From assembly GCA_937916135.1 (NCBI GenBank), contig CALFTQ010000115.1, positions 1 through 41,084 of the forward strand: a stretch of 41,084 nt of DNA. The letters run 5' to 3'. Numbering within the stretch: the stretch's first letter is position 1; each line of letters begins with the position of its first letter. Shown piece after piece: positions 16,500-24,989 of the stretch. The DNA comes from an uncultured Verrucomicrobiales bacterium (GTDB lineage: Bacteria > Verrucomicrobiota > Verrucomicrobiia > Verrucomicrobiales > Akkermansiaceae). A program made the translations under genes and the position numbers. A model generated the notes under the pieces. That model saw only the letters and a list, made by a program, of their open reading frames with translations, had not been told where the DNA came from and made no database searches.

Positions 16500-18986
16500 T
16501 CAGGGCTGCGGCGCTCCGAAATTCGGGTCATCGAGCTTGAGCAGCACGCTGGTAGCAGGAGACCACTGCGGGAACTCATTCTTGAGCGCCTGCTCGTATT
16601 GGGCAGCTTCGCCTTCCTTACCGCACTTCTTGAGAGCACATACAATCTTGTACAGAGCAAGCGGCTTCAATTCCTTATCGCTCACCACATTTGCCGTGCG
16701 GCCATAGTACTTGGCCGCCTCGCTGTAGTTCTTTTCCAGGTAATATGCATCACCCAGCGTGATGAAGTGAGATGACTTGATCGGCCCGTCGATACCGAGG
16801 GCAATGGCAGTCTCACATACCTTGCGAGCCTCAGCCGGGCGGCCGGAACCAATCAACAGCAAGGCCTGGTCGCGCATGCCCTCTGCCAGGCGGTAGGGCT
16901 GCTTCTCCATGGACACATAGTGCTCTGCAGCCTCCAGGCCACGGGCAAAGAGCCGCAGCTCAAGGCGGGCCTTAGCCAGGGTTTTCCAGACAAGGGGCTC
17001 CACCTTGGGGCGTTCCTGTTCGCTTCCATCTGCGGCAATGTATTTCTCACGGGGTTCCCGCGGCAGAGAGTCAGACAGGTACTTGTTGGCAGAAAGGTAA
17101 TCCTGAGCCTGGAAGCGGGTCCAGCCGCACCAGCGGAGAATGGCCGGGGGCAATGCGTTGTATGAGGCCAGGTTACTGCGCTCCAGCACTTCAAGTGCGC
17201 TCTTCAGGTTTTCTGCATCCTTCATCTTGAAGAAACACTGCACCAGGCGCAAATCCACCAGCGAGGCATACTGCTCCGGGTACAGAGTGCGGGCTTCCTG
17301 GAAGTGCCCCACAGCGGCAGATGGATCTTTCTCCGCCAGCACACCGGCAATGTTGTAGTGGGCCTCGGCCAGCGCGCCGGGCTTAATCTGCCTGCCCTGC
17401 CTGGTCATCTCCTCACAGCACTTGATGAATCCCTGGTAGTAGTGCACCATCTTATCAGCATCGCGCCCGGCACAAAGCTTGGCAGCTCTCTGCCAGCAGA
17501 CGGCCACGGAATCGGAATCCGGATAGTCGCGAATAACGCGATCATAGTCTGCCAGGGCTTCACTCACCTTGTTCTGCTTGCCCAGGAAAGTGCCCCGGAG
17601 GGTCAGGGCATCCGGCATGCGGTGATCTGCCGGAAATGAATCAATATAGCCGGATAGTGTAGGCAGGGGGTCATATGCATCGCCCTGAGCGGCAGTCCAG
17701 GCTTTCTTGTACATGGCATCCGGCCGTACGGCCTCCGGCAGATTCTCAAAATTGAGCGCATCAAACTGGCGGGCTGCAGCCGCCACATCGGAACTCATGA
17801 GCCGGTCTGCATACATCAGCCGCACCAGATCCACGCTGGCAAGCGCCGCAGTGGAGGAGCCGGGCGCGGCATACATGCCCAGGTATTTTTCCGCATGCTG
17901 GAAGAAATTGGCCCCGCGCACCTGCTGCACGCAGATGATGCGGCGGTAACCGGCATCTGCGGCAAGGGCCGTGCCGGGTTGTGCCTTTTCCGCCATTTCA
18001 AACCAGAGGGCAGCCGCTTCATATTGCTTGATTTCCATGGCAGACTGCCCCACGATAATGGAACGGCGGGCGTCCTTGGCAGGGTCATCAAGGCTGCGGG
18101 GCTGAGCTGATGCGCGGCGCACCACCTCTGCATACTTCCCTTGCTTGTACAGGGACATGATGTTCTCCATCTGCCCTTCAGCCACATACTTTTCCATGCC
18201 TTTCATGCCGGAAAGGCGATTATAAAGTTGCTGTGACTCATCATTCTTACCCAGACGAGCCGCCAGACGCGCAGCCTGCAGCGTGGCGGTGCCACGCACT
18301 CGTTCATCCAGCGTCTTCATGCTCAGGATATTCCTGAACAATGCGTAAGCCTCTGCGTCCTGCCCGTCCTCAGTTTTCATCTGAGCCATGGAAAGCAGAG
18401 AGGTCTGCAATATGAGCGGGTCAATCCCCTGCAATGCCTGCAATGTACGGAAAGTTGATTCGGCATCCTTTCGTTTTCCGGACTGCAGCTGCGCGCGCCC
18501 CAGGCGGTACAGTGCGTCATTGCGCAGCTCTGCGCGCTGCGTCTCCCGCACGGTGATGTGGTAGTAGCCGATGGCTTTCTGCCACATCTGCCGCTCGGTA
18601 GCCTGGTTGGCCAGCTTGTAAGCGGCAGCTGCTGCATACTCACCCTTGCAGCGGTTCGCCAGCTCACCCAGCGTATTGTTGGAGCCCGCGGCATCCCCTG
18701 CATCTGCCTGGCAGATGGCCTTCAGATACATTGCCTTCTCAAGATTCGCCGCTTTCGGGAATCGAGTAATGAAATTACTGAAGAGCTGGGCTGCCTGGGC
18801 CATAGCCTGACCGCGGGCCGCAGGGTCTGCCGTCGCCCGAGCCTGGGCATACACCTGCTCGGCAATGGCATAATTATCAAGCTCTGCATTAGCCACCAGG
18901 GGGGCATCTGCGGTATCAGGCTGCTGCGCAAAAGCCGGCACCAGGGAAAGCCCCAGTACCAGCGCGGTAGAAAATGGCGTATTCAT
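16500..18986 (-). CDS. Secreted tetratricopeptide-repeat protein
   Basis: An 828-residue periplasmic protein with a signal peptide (MNTPFSTALVLGLSLVPAFAQQ, cleavage after AFA) and TPR-like helical repeats over nearly its whole length. Examples are LFSNFITRFPKAANLEKAMYLKA, AELRNDALYRLGRAQLQSGKRKDAESTF, ALADYDRVIRDYPDSDSVAVCWQRA and HFITLGDAYYLEKNYSEAAKYYGRTAN. It resembles in layout the YbgF/CpoB or BamD-like TPR proteins that accompany Tol systems, but is much longer. It lies between exbD (36 bases) and the PBP gene (13 bases), so a role linking an energised ExbB/ExbD motor to cell-wall synthesis is plausible but inferred. The start is the ATG opening the signal peptide. Confidence 0.85.
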   Translation of the reverse strand: MNTPFSTALVLGLSLVPAFAQQPDTADAPLVANAELDNYAIAEQVYAQARATADPAARGQAMAQAAQLFSNFITRFPKAANLEKAMYLKAICQADAGDAAGSNNTLGELANRCKGEYAAAAAYKLANQATERQMWQKAIGYYHITVRETQRAELRNDALYRLGRAQLQSGKRKDAESTFRTLQALQGIDPLILQTSLLSMAQMKTEDGQDAEAYALFRNILSMKTLDERVRGTATLQAARLAARLGKNDESQQLYNRLSGMKGMEKYVAEGQMENIMSLYKQGKYAEVVRRASAQPRSLDDPAKDARRSIIVGQSAMEIKQYEAAALWFEMAEKAQPGTALAADAGYRRIICVQQVRGANFFQHAEKYLGMYAAPGSSTAALASVDLVRLMYADRLMSSDVAAAARQFDALNFENLPEAVRPDAMYKKAWTAAQGDAYDPLPTLSGYIDSFPADHRMPDALTLRGTFLGKQNKVSEALADYDRVIRDYPDSDSVAVCWQRAAKLCAGRDADKMVHYYQGFIKCCEEMTRQGRQIKPGALAEAHYNIAGVLAEKDPSAAVGHFQEARTLYPEQYASLVDLRLVQCFFKMKDAENLKSALEVLERSNLASYNALPPAILRWCGWTRFQAQDYLSANKYLSDSLPREPREKYIAADGSEQERPKVEPLVWKTLAKARLELRLFARGLEAAEHYVSMEKQPYRLAEGMRDQALLLIGSGRPAEARKVCETAIALGIDGPIKSSHFITLGDAYYLEKNYSEAAKYYGRTANVVSDKELKPLALYKIVCALKKCGKEGEAAQYEQALKNEFPQWSPATSVLLKLDDPNFGAPQP

Positions 18987-19022
18987 GACAGGTAGGATTA
19001 AAAAAATTTATGAAACTCTGCC

Positions 19023-19454
19023 TTATTTCTTGGTTTCTGGCATCTGCTTGGAGAAGGACACATTCCACACCCCTGCCTGGGAGCAGGTCGAAATCACGTC
19101 CGCCATGCGCTGCCAGCTCATCTGCGCATCGCCGCGGATACGCACCGGCTGGTTCGGGTTCACTGCAATCATGCGCTTCAGCATGGCAAAAAGTTTCTCC
19201 CGGGTAAACACTTCACGGTCAATGGTGATGACCAGATCACCATCTTCTTCACGTGCGTTGATGATGATTTCATCAATCGCGCGTGATGTTTCCTCCGTGG
19301 ACTTCGGCGCCGTAGGCACCTTCACCTTCAAATCCTGCTCATTGAGAATGAATTTCTGCGTTACCACAAAGAAAATAAGCAGGAGGAACACCACATCCAG
19401 CATGGGTGCCAGCTGGAAGCCGATGGGCTCGGGTATCTTGGTGTTAAACTTCAT
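19023..19454 (-). CDS. exbD: ExbD/TolR biopolymer transport protein
   Basis: A 143-residue inner-membrane protein with a short cytoplasmic tail, one membrane helix (LAPMLDVVFLLLIFFVVT, about 15-32) and a periplasmic domain. Asp20 in the helix is the proton-carrying residue conserved in ExbD, TolR and MotB. With ExbB it forms a proton-driven motor that energises outer-membrane transport or envelope constriction. It starts 18 bases after exbB. No TonB or Pal gene is in view, so ExbD versus TolR cannot be settled; the neighbouring TPR protein leans slightly to a Tol-like role. Confidence 0.92.
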   Translation of the reverse strand: MKFNTKIPEPIGFQLAPMLDVVFLLLIFFVVTQKFILNEQDLKVKVPTAPKSTEETSRAIDEIIINAREEDGDLVITIDREVFTREKLFAMLKRMIAVNPNQPVRIRGDAQMSWQRMADVISTCSQAGVWNVSFSKQMPETKK

Positions 19455-19472
19455 GAAAACTCGTACTGCGGA

Positions 19473-20219
19473 TTAATAATCTTCATCTTCCAGCACTTCC
19501 TGCGTGGTACCGCGCTGATACGTGCTGCTGAGACGCCGCTCACGATCCATCTGCACCGCAATCACGGAAAGGATATGAGTCACCGCCACTTCCATATCGG
19601 CAATACGTTTCTGAATACGGCTGCGGAAGAACACATAGGCAGCCATGGCGGGAATAGCCAGCACCAGACCACCTGCGGTCGTAATCATAGCCTCGGCAAT
19701 ACCGTGGGCCATCTGCATCTGCTTCACCCCTTCGAAGTTACCAGCAGCCATTTCCATGAAGGTCTTCATCATGCCCACCACGGTACCCAGCAGACCAATC
19801 ATGGGGGCGATGGCGCCGATATCGGAAAGCCAGTTGATCTGGCGGGTCAGAATGTTGGTCTGGCGGGCACCCTCGGCAGAAGCCACTTCGCGCACCTCAT
19901 CTATATTGGCGCGGGGATTGCGCTGCAGAAACATCACAATCACATGCATCGTGAGCGCAAAGCTGGAGCCATCCCGCTCGCACATGCTCATAAGCCCGGC
20001 ATAGTCCTTGCGGCGGATGCAGGACTCCACGGACATGACCATGCGCGTGGGCAACACGGCAGAGGCCCGGGTTGTCCACAAACACACGAACATGACCATG
20101 AAGGCAACAACGGAAAGGAAAAGCAAAGGCCACATGAGGGGACCGCCCTTTTCAAAAAGCTCCATAAGTCCCCAGCCCATCGAATTGAGGGGATCCGCTG
20201 TAGAAATGATTGCTGGCAT
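19473..20219 (-). CDS. exbB: ExbB/TolQ/MotA-family proton channel
   Basis: A 248-residue inner-membrane protein with three hydrophobic segments: PLLFLSVVAFMVMFVCLW, the conserved DIGAIAPMIGLLGTVVGMMKTF, and TTAGGLVLAIPAMAAYVFF. These are hallmarks of the proton-channel family working with ExbD. I chose the ATG at 20219 because a very good promoter lies between it and an alternative ATG at 20279, so the longer form could not be translated from that transcript. It heads the run exbB-exbD-TPR-PBP-suhB-rsmB and is divergent from alr, sharing the 129-base region between them. Confidence 0.92.
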   Translation of the reverse strand: MPAIISTADPLNSMGWGLMELFEKGGPLMWPLLFLSVVAFMVMFVCLWTTRASAVLPTRMVMSVESCIRRKDYAGLMSMCERDGSSFALTMHVIVMFLQRNPRANIDEVREVASAEGARQTNILTRQINWLSDIGAIAPMIGLLGTVVGMMKTFMEMAAGNFEGVKQMQMAHGIAEAMITTAGGLVLAIPAMAAYVFFRSRIQKRIADMEVAVTHILSVIAVQMDRERRLSSTYQRGTTQEVLEDEDY

Positions 20220-20231
20220 ATTCACGCGCGT

Positions 20232-20260
20232 AGTATAGGCGAAAACAGATGCAATTTCAA
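20232..20260 (-). promoter_or_regulatory. Promoter of the exbB-exbD-TPR-PBP run
   Basis: Minus-strand TTGAAA (20255-20260), an exact 17-base spacer and TATACT (20232-20237). The -10 box ends 12 bases before the exbB ATG at 20219, for a leader of about 5-6 bases. It overlaps the coding frame of the longer, rejected exbB start. Confidence 0.6.
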
Positions 20261-20313
20261 GCCAGATACCTGTCTGCATTACTTTTTTTGCGCAGACACC
20301 CCGGAAATAAAGG

Positions 20314-20342
20314 TTGCAATTACGCGGCAGCAGGCATAGAAT
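20314..20342 (+). promoter_or_regulatory. Promoter of alr
   Basis: TTGCAA (20314-20319), a 17-base spacer, TAGAAT (20337-20342). The ATG at 20349 is seven bases after the -10 box, exactly where transcription should begin, so a fully leaderless alr mRNA is predicted. Confidence 0.55.
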
Positions 20343-20348
20343 GAGGGC

Positions 20349-21455
20349 ATGCAGGATACTTCACTCTTCCGTGCCTGGGCCGAAGTCGATACCGATGCCA
20401 TGCGTCATAACCTGTCCGTGGTTCGCCGTGTATTGCCCGGCCACAAACAGATGGCCATTGTCAAAGCCGAAGCGTATGGCCACGGCATCGAAGGCGTAGT
20501 CAAGGCACTGGATGACTGCGACCTGGAATTCTTCGGTGTGGCCACCCCGGCAGAAGCCGCCCGCGTGCAGGCCACCGGCGTGCTGACCTGCCCGTTCATC
20601 CTGGGGCCCTGCTTCCCTGCCGAGCGCGAAATGGTAGTGCAGAACGGCTGGCGCGTGGCACTCTCCAGCCTGGAGGAAGCTGAGCACTATAATTCCCTGG
20701 GCCAGTTATACAACAAGAAGGTCAACCTGCATATCAATGTGGATACGGGCATGGGGAGAGCCGGTCTGCTTCCGCACTCCGTGGCAGAAATGGGAGCCCG
20801 GCTGGCAGACTTCGAAAACCTGCGCATCGAGGGCGTGTACTCGCACCTCTCTGCCGCTGCGGAAGATATTTCCTTCACGCACAGCCAGATTCGCAGCTTC
20901 GAACAAGCAGTGGAAGAGATGAGCACCTACCTGAACATCCCCTACCGCCACCTGTGCAGCAGCTCTGCCGTGTTCAACTACAAAGCCCCCTGCACCAACA
21001 TGGTGCGCCTGGGCCGCATCCTCTACGGCTACTCCCCCATGCCCTCGCCGCACAACCGCGAGCTGCGCAACACCCTCACCCTCTACAGCCGTGTCACCCT
21101 GCTGCGCACCCTGCCCAGCGACCACGGCGTTTCCTATAACCACACCTATATCACCAGCGCCCCCACCCGCGTGGCCACCATCGGCCTGGGCTTCGGTGAT
21201 GGCTACCTGCACTACCTCTCCAACACCGGCGCCCGCGTCTACATGAACGGCGAATACTGCCCGGTACTGGGCCGCATAACCATGGATCAGATCATGGTGG
21301 ATGTGAGCCACATGTCCAAGGTTCAGCCCGGCGATGTGGCAGAAATCATGGGGCCCAACGTCCCCTGGCAGGAACTCACCAACCGCGCCAGAACCATCCC
21401 CAGCAACATTATCACCAGCATCACAGGCCGGGTTCCCCGCGTTTACAAGCCCTGA
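20349..21455 (+). CDS. alr: Alanine racemase
   Basis: PLP-dependent interconversion of L- and D-alanine, supplying D-Ala for peptidoglycan. The 368-residue protein carries Lys39 in AIVKAEAYGHG (PLP Schiff base; most family members have VKADAYGHG), HINVDTGMGRAGL, the second catalytic base Tyr263 in GVSYNHTY, GLGFGDGY, GRITMDQIMVDV and the C-terminal TGRVPRVY. Length is normal. It is divergent from exbB and convergent with tpiA, with a strong terminator between. The start is the ATG right behind its promoter. Confidence 0.95.
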   Translation: MQDTSLFRAWAEVDTDAMRHNLSVVRRVLPGHKQMAIVKAEAYGHGIEGVVKALDDCDLEFFGVATPAEAARVQATGVLTCPFILGPCFPAEREMVVQNGWRVALSSLEEAEHYNSLGQLYNKKVNLHINVDTGMGRAGLLPHSVAEMGARLADFENLRIEGVYSHLSAAAEDISFTHSQIRSFEQAVEEMSTYLNIPYRHLCSSSAVFNYKAPCTNMVRLGRILYGYSPMPSPHNRELRNTLTLYSRVTLLRTLPSDHGVSYNHTYITSAPTRVATIGLGFGDGYLHYLSNTGARVYMNGEYCPVLGRITMDQIMVDVSHMSKVQPGDVAEIMGPNVPWQELTNRARTIPSNIITSITGRVPRVYKP

Positions 21456-21490
21456 GGCACGCCGCACCTCTTCCCTGAAGGCACAGAAAA

Positions 21491-21522
21491 GCCCGCAAGC
21501 ATTTGCTTGCGGGCTTTCTTTT
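21491..21522. terminator. Bidirectional intrinsic terminator between alr and tpiA
   Basis: A perfect 10-bp stem, GCCCGCAAGC (21491-21500) and GCTTGCGGGC (21505-21514), with an ATTT loop. It is followed by TTTCTTTT on the plus strand and preceded by AAAA, which gives a shorter T-run on the minus strand. It sits between the convergent stop codons of alr and tpiA and can serve both. Confidence 0.9.
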
Positions 21523-21546
21523 GAAGCTTATCTCTAAGCGCTTTCC

Positions 21547-22311
21547 TTACAGAGCAGCCTTGATGATGGCGGCGAAGGAATCAGCCTTCAGGGCAGCGCC
21601 ACCCACGAGGGCGCCGTCGATATCGGGCTGGCTCATGAGCTCGGCAGCGTTGTCGGGCTTCACGGAACCACCGTACTGCAGGCGCACAGCCTCAGCAGCA
21701 GCGGCGCCGAAGGCCTCGGCCACCACACCGCGGATGAAGGCATGGGCAGCCTGGGCATCAGCGGAGGAAGCAGTCACGCCGGTGCCGATAGCCCACACAG
21801 GCTCGTAAGCAATAACCAGACCGGCCACCTCATCGGCAGTCAGCCCATCGAGGCCTTCCACCACCTGGCTCTTAAGCACGGTCTCAAGCTCACCACCCTG
21901 GCGCTGCTCCAGAGTCTCACCGATGCAGTAGATCGGGCAGATACCGGCGGCAAGAGCCTTCTTAATCTTCTTGTTGATGTAGGCGTTGGTCTCGCCATGG
22001 TACTGGCGGCGCTCGCTGTGGCCAAGCACCACATACTTGCAGCCCAGCTCATTAAGCATGGCAGTAGAAATCTCACCGGTGAAAGCACCGTTGTCACGGT
22101 CGCTCACATCCTGAGCACCGACACCAATGCAGGTGCAGCCGTTCAGCGTCTCCATGACGGCAGGAATCGTCACAAACGGGGGAACGATCACCTTATCAAC
22201 AGCCTTGCACTCGCAAGTAAGCTCATCCTTAAGGGCGGCGAGGAACTCCTTAGCTTCCTTCGGGCCCTTGTTCATCTTCCAGTTAGCGGCAATGATGGGG
22301 GTACGGGACAT
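21547..22311 (-). CDS. tpiA: Triosephosphate isomerase
   Basis: Interconverts dihydroxyacetone phosphate and glyceraldehyde-3-phosphate in glycolysis. From the ATG at 22311 the protein has 254 residues, normal for the family. Catalytic residues are visible: Lys12 in NWKMN, His98 in LGHSERR and Glu170 in AYEPVWAIGTG, with phosphate-binding LQYGGSVKPDN and GALVGGAAL near the end. An upstream in-frame start at 22365 adds 18 residues lacking homology and would span the promoter, so it was rejected. Confidence 0.97.
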   Translation of the reverse strand: MSRTPIIAANWKMNKGPKEAKEFLAALKDELTCECKAVDKVIVPPFVTIPAVMETLNGCTCIGVGAQDVSDRDNGAFTGEISTAMLNELGCKYVVLGHSERRQYHGETNAYINKKIKKALAAGICPIYCIGETLEQRQGGELETVLKSQVVEGLDGLTADEVAGLVIAYEPVWAIGTGVTASSADAQAAHAFIRGVVAEAFGAAAAEAVRLQYGGSVKPDNAAELMSQPDIDGALVGGAALKADSFAAIIKAAL

Positions 22312-22314
22312 AGT

Positions 22315-22344
22315 AGTATAAATGTCTGGTTTTGACGCGCACAA
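22315..22344 (-). promoter_or_regulatory. Probable promoter of tpiA
   Basis: Minus-strand TTGTGC (22339-22344), an 18-base spacer, and TATACT (22315-22320), which is only three bases from the ATG. A shifted -10 (TTTATA, 22317-22322, spacer 16) would put the start of transcription on the ATG. The exact box is uncertain, but the leader must be very short or absent. Confidence 0.35.
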
Positions 22345-22477
22345 GCCTACCGCGAAACGCCCCACAAGTCAAGCTTAAAGATTTTGGGCAGCTATGAAGC
22401 CACCACATGTGTCCCAAAGATTTGGTAAGCAATAGAAACATCAGCAACATTTTGGAAGAAGCCCCCCTCTGCTCAAT

Positions 22478-22589
22478 AAATTGATGTTTGTCGTTGTCGG
22501 GGCACGGGACTTCAGTCCCGAAATAACGGTGCTTCCAATCGGGACTGAAGTCCCGTGCTCCGACAGAGTTCCCCCACAAATTCCCATTT
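22478..22589 (+). repeat. 112-bp palindromic element, copy 3
   Basis: Third copy, same orientation as copy 2 and nearly identical to it, in the 350-base divergent region between tpiA and the hypothetical gene at 22662. The rest of that region (22345-22477 and 22590-22627) shows nothing I can name. Confidence 0.9.
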
Positions 22590-22627
22590 AACGGACTTAC
22601 CTCTCCATACGCGTTCTGATAATTTCC

Positions 22628-22655
22628 TTGTAATGAACAAGGATTCTGCTATAAA
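22628..22655 (+). promoter_or_regulatory. Promoter of the hypothetical gene at 22662
   Basis: TTGTAA (22628-22633), a 16-base spacer, TATAAA (22650-22655). The ATG at 22662 is seven bases after the -10 box, so the transcript is predicted to start on the A of the start codon. Confidence 0.5.
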
Positions 22656-22661
22656 TATGCC

Positions 22662-23339
22662 ATGAGTATAGAAAGCTCCATCTATTTCTACTGCGATGAC
22701 CTGCCGGGCAATTCACCGATGCGGCAGAAGGGGTGGTTGGAGGAGCGGGAGCGCGGGGGGTATATATCACCCTCCTACAAAGCACCGCTGAAGACAGATG
22801 GCAAGCTGGATTTCCATGAATGGGAAAAGTTTCTGAAGCGAAATCGCGGCTTGCTCCTTCAGTGTGAATCCCCCCGCATCGACCTCGGCATCATGGCGGA
22901 TTGCCAGGTGGCAGACTTTGATTTGAGGGTACCCGTCCGCGTGTTGCAGGCATTTGCCAAGGCAAAGGTATGGCTGGGGCTCACCCTCATGCCCAATGGC
23001 AACAATCAGGTAAGATACCAGCAAAAATGCCACAACACGCTTTCCGCCGATACCCCCTCCGGCGGGCGCCCGCCGGCACTGCCTCCGTCCATTCGGCAGC
23101 ACCAGGGAAAAATGGGCTTGTATCCTATCCGAGCCAACAGCAGCTTGTACTCGCCGGATGAGCTTCCGCCGGATGCCACCACCATCGCCATCTGCCAGTA
23201 CCTGGGAGAATGGGGCTTCGCCAGCAACGATGTACCCCCGGCGCTCATGGAAACCCTGAGCAAGCGCAACGCGGAACTCTGCCTGCACATCAACATGCCC
23301 CAGCGCCGAGGCCGCAAAATCAACTGCACACTCAGCTGA
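22662..23339 (+). CDS. Hypothetical cytoplasmic protein
   Basis: A 225-residue protein without signal peptide or membrane helices. I do not recognise it. It begins MSIESSIYFYCDDLPGN and has a strand-rich feel, with DLGIMADCQVADFDLRVPVRVLQAFAKAKVWLGLTLMPNG in the middle and a basic C-terminus (MPQRRGRKINCTLS). The pattern loosely recalls small bacterial immunity-like or DUF4279-type proteins, but I cannot support a family call. It is flanked by the palindromic repeat and by rimO, which converges on it with a 53-base gap lacking a strong terminator. Confidence 0.55.
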   Translation: MSIESSIYFYCDDLPGNSPMRQKGWLEERERGGYISPSYKAPLKTDGKLDFHEWEKFLKRNRGLLLQCESPRIDLGIMADCQVADFDLRVPVRVLQAFAKAKVWLGLTLMPNGNNQVRYQQKCHNTLSADTPSGGRPPALPPSIRQHQGKMGLYPIRANSSLYSPDELPPDATTIAICQYLGEWGFASNDVPPALMETLSKRNAELCLHINMPQRRGRKINCTLS

Positions 23340-23392
23340 ATCAATGAAATAGAGACAGGCAGGGATTTGCCCACAGGCATCAATCCACCTGT

Positions 23393-24772
23393 TTATTCCT
23401 CATCGAAATCCGGTTCCTCTGCGCCATCCGCAAAGAGCTCGTAGGCGATGGAATCCACGATTTCCACCTCGGCAAACTCACCCACGGGGAGGGCGGGATC
23501 CACATGGATGGTGCCATCGACATCCGGGGCATCCCAGGGGCCGCGGGCAATGCCGGGAGCATCCACCAGCACGCGCATGCGGGTGCCGATGCTCTCCTGC
23601 CCGATTTCGTCTGCAATGCCGGCCAGGAGCATGGAAAGCTCGTTGCTGCGGCGCTTCTTCGTAGCATGGTGCACCTGGTTCTTCATCCGGGCGGCCAGGG
23701 AGCCTTCCTCCTTGGAATAGGGGAACACGCCCGCGCGCTCGAAGCGGAACTCCTTGATGAACTCGCGGAGCTCGGCATGGTCCTCCTCCGTCTCGCCGGG
23801 CAGGCCGGAGATGAAGGTGGTACGCAGGCCGATGCCCGGCACCGCCGCGCGGATATCGCGGATGAGCCTGCGGATGTAGTCACCATCCGTCTTGCGGCGC
23901 ATGGAGTCCAGGATACCATCCGCAATGTGCTGCAAGGGGATATCCACATACTTCACCACCTTCTCGCACTGCGCAAAGGTATCGATGAGCTCGCGGCTCC
24001 AGTGGGCGGGGTGGGTGTAGAGCACGCGAATCCAGAAATCGCCGGGGATGGCGTTAATCTCGCGCAGGAGACTGGCCAGCGATTCACCGCGGGAGGAATC
24101 CACCCCGGCGGTCTTGCTGCCGCGCTTCTCCCACTTATCCATGCCGTAATAGGTGGTATCCTGGGCAATGAGGTTGATTTCCCTGGCCCCCTGCTCCACC
24201 CAGTGGCGCACTTCCTTCAGGATATTGGCCTGCGGGCGGCTGCGGTGGCCGCCGCGGATGCGCGGAATCACGCAGTAGGCGCAGGCGTGGTTGCAGCCCT
24301 CGGCAATCTTCACATAGGCATAATGAGGCGGCGATATGAGCTTGCGCGGCACCCCCCAGTCCGGCAGGTAGGTGGAAACCTTGCTGGTGTAGCACTTTTC
24401 CGCCGTGCCGTTCAGGCAGGCAGTGGCAATCTCCGCCACGCGGGTGATTTCATCCACCCCCATGAAGCAGGCCACCTCGGGCATCTCCTTGGCCAGTTCC
24501 TTTGCATAGCGCTGGGAAAGGCAGCCGGCCACGATAATCTGCTGCTCCGCCGGGGCATCTCCCGCCTCGCGGGCGCGCACGGCATCGAAAATGGTATTGA
24601 TGGCCTCCTCCTTCGCGGGGTCGATGAAACCGCAGGTATTGATGATGAGCACATCGGCCTCCCCCGGCTCCACCTGGCGGAACCCGGCGGCCTCCATGCA
24701 GCCGGCCATGTGTTCGGAATCCACCTGATTCTTGGCACAACCCAGGGAAATAAGAGCGAAGGATGCGTTCAT
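23393..24772 (-). CDS. rimO: Ribosomal protein uS12 methylthiotransferase RimO
   Basis: A radical-SAM enzyme that adds a methylthio group to an aspartate of ribosomal protein S12. The 459-residue protein has the N-terminal UPF0004 domain with three iron-sulfur cysteines (Cys12 in SLGCAKNQVDSE, Cys47 in INTCGFID, Cys84 in VAGCLSQRY). The radical-SAM CxxxCxxC motif is GCNHACAYCVIPRIRG (Cys160, 164, 167), and a C-terminal TRAM domain binds substrate. The SLGCAKNQVDSE opening and the PRIRGGHRSRP region distinguish RimO from the tRNA enzyme MiaB. The ATG at 24772 lies six bases behind a TATAAT box. Confidence 0.95.
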   Translation of the reverse strand: MNASFALISLGCAKNQVDSEHMAGCMEAAGFRQVEPGEADVLIINTCGFIDPAKEEAINTIFDAVRAREAGDAPAEQQIIVAGCLSQRYAKELAKEMPEVACFMGVDEITRVAEIATACLNGTAEKCYTSKVSTYLPDWGVPRKLISPPHYAYVKIAEGCNHACAYCVIPRIRGGHRSRPQANILKEVRHWVEQGAREINLIAQDTTYYGMDKWEKRGSKTAGVDSSRGESLASLLREINAIPGDFWIRVLYTHPAHWSRELIDTFAQCEKVVKYVDIPLQHIADGILDSMRRKTDGDYIRRLIRDIRAAVPGIGLRTTFISGLPGETEEDHAELREFIKEFRFERAGVFPYSKEEGSLAARMKNQVHHATKKRRSNELSMLLAGIADEIGQESIGTRMRVLVDAPGIARGPWDAPDVDGTIHVDPALPVGEFAEVEIVDSIAYELFADGAEEPDFDEE

Positions 24773-24778
24773 GCGCGC

Positions 24779-24807
24779 ATTATACCCGCGAACTGCCCCG
24801 GAAGCAA
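24779..24807 (-). promoter_or_regulatory. Promoter of rimO
   Basis: Minus-strand TTGCTT (24802-24807), a 17-base spacer, TATAAT (24779-24784), then six bases and the ATG at 24772. The predicted mRNA starts on the start codon. Confidence 0.55.
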
Positions 24808-24829
24808 GTCAAATGGAAATTTAACAGAA

Positions 24830-24949
24830 TTGACAATTGACGAGTGACTATTGACAATTGAAGAAATTCCGCGGGCCTCCGGCCCGCCTAGCTTTTAATT
24901 AATCATTAATCACTAATAACTAATCATTGCACTAAATTCCAATTTATCG
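24830..24949. repeat. Composite simple-repeat intergenic segment
   Basis: Between rimO and the kinase gene. It contains two copies of TTGACAATTGA (24830-24840 and 24851-24861, 21 bases apart) and a GC-rich hairpin (GCGGGCC and GGCCCGC around TCC, 24871-24887). Next comes an A+T-rich run of TAATCATTAATCAC-like units (24896-24928), then a 16-base exact match (24934-24949) to the right end and flank of palindromic element copy 2 (9209-9224). No gene is visible in it. Confidence 0.6.
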
Positions 24950-24989
24950 AGCACTTTTTCAAACCACGGGACACATGTGGAATCCCACC

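Noticed and set aside
5954..22589. Possible CRISPR array from three similar repeats
   Set aside because: Copies are kilobases apart, palindromic, in both orientations, with genes rather than spacers between them.
24871..24887. GC-rich hairpin as terminator of the kinase operon
   Set aside because: On the kinase strand it is followed by GGAATTTC rather than a T-run, and it lies about 100 bases past the stop; it fits a repeat module better.
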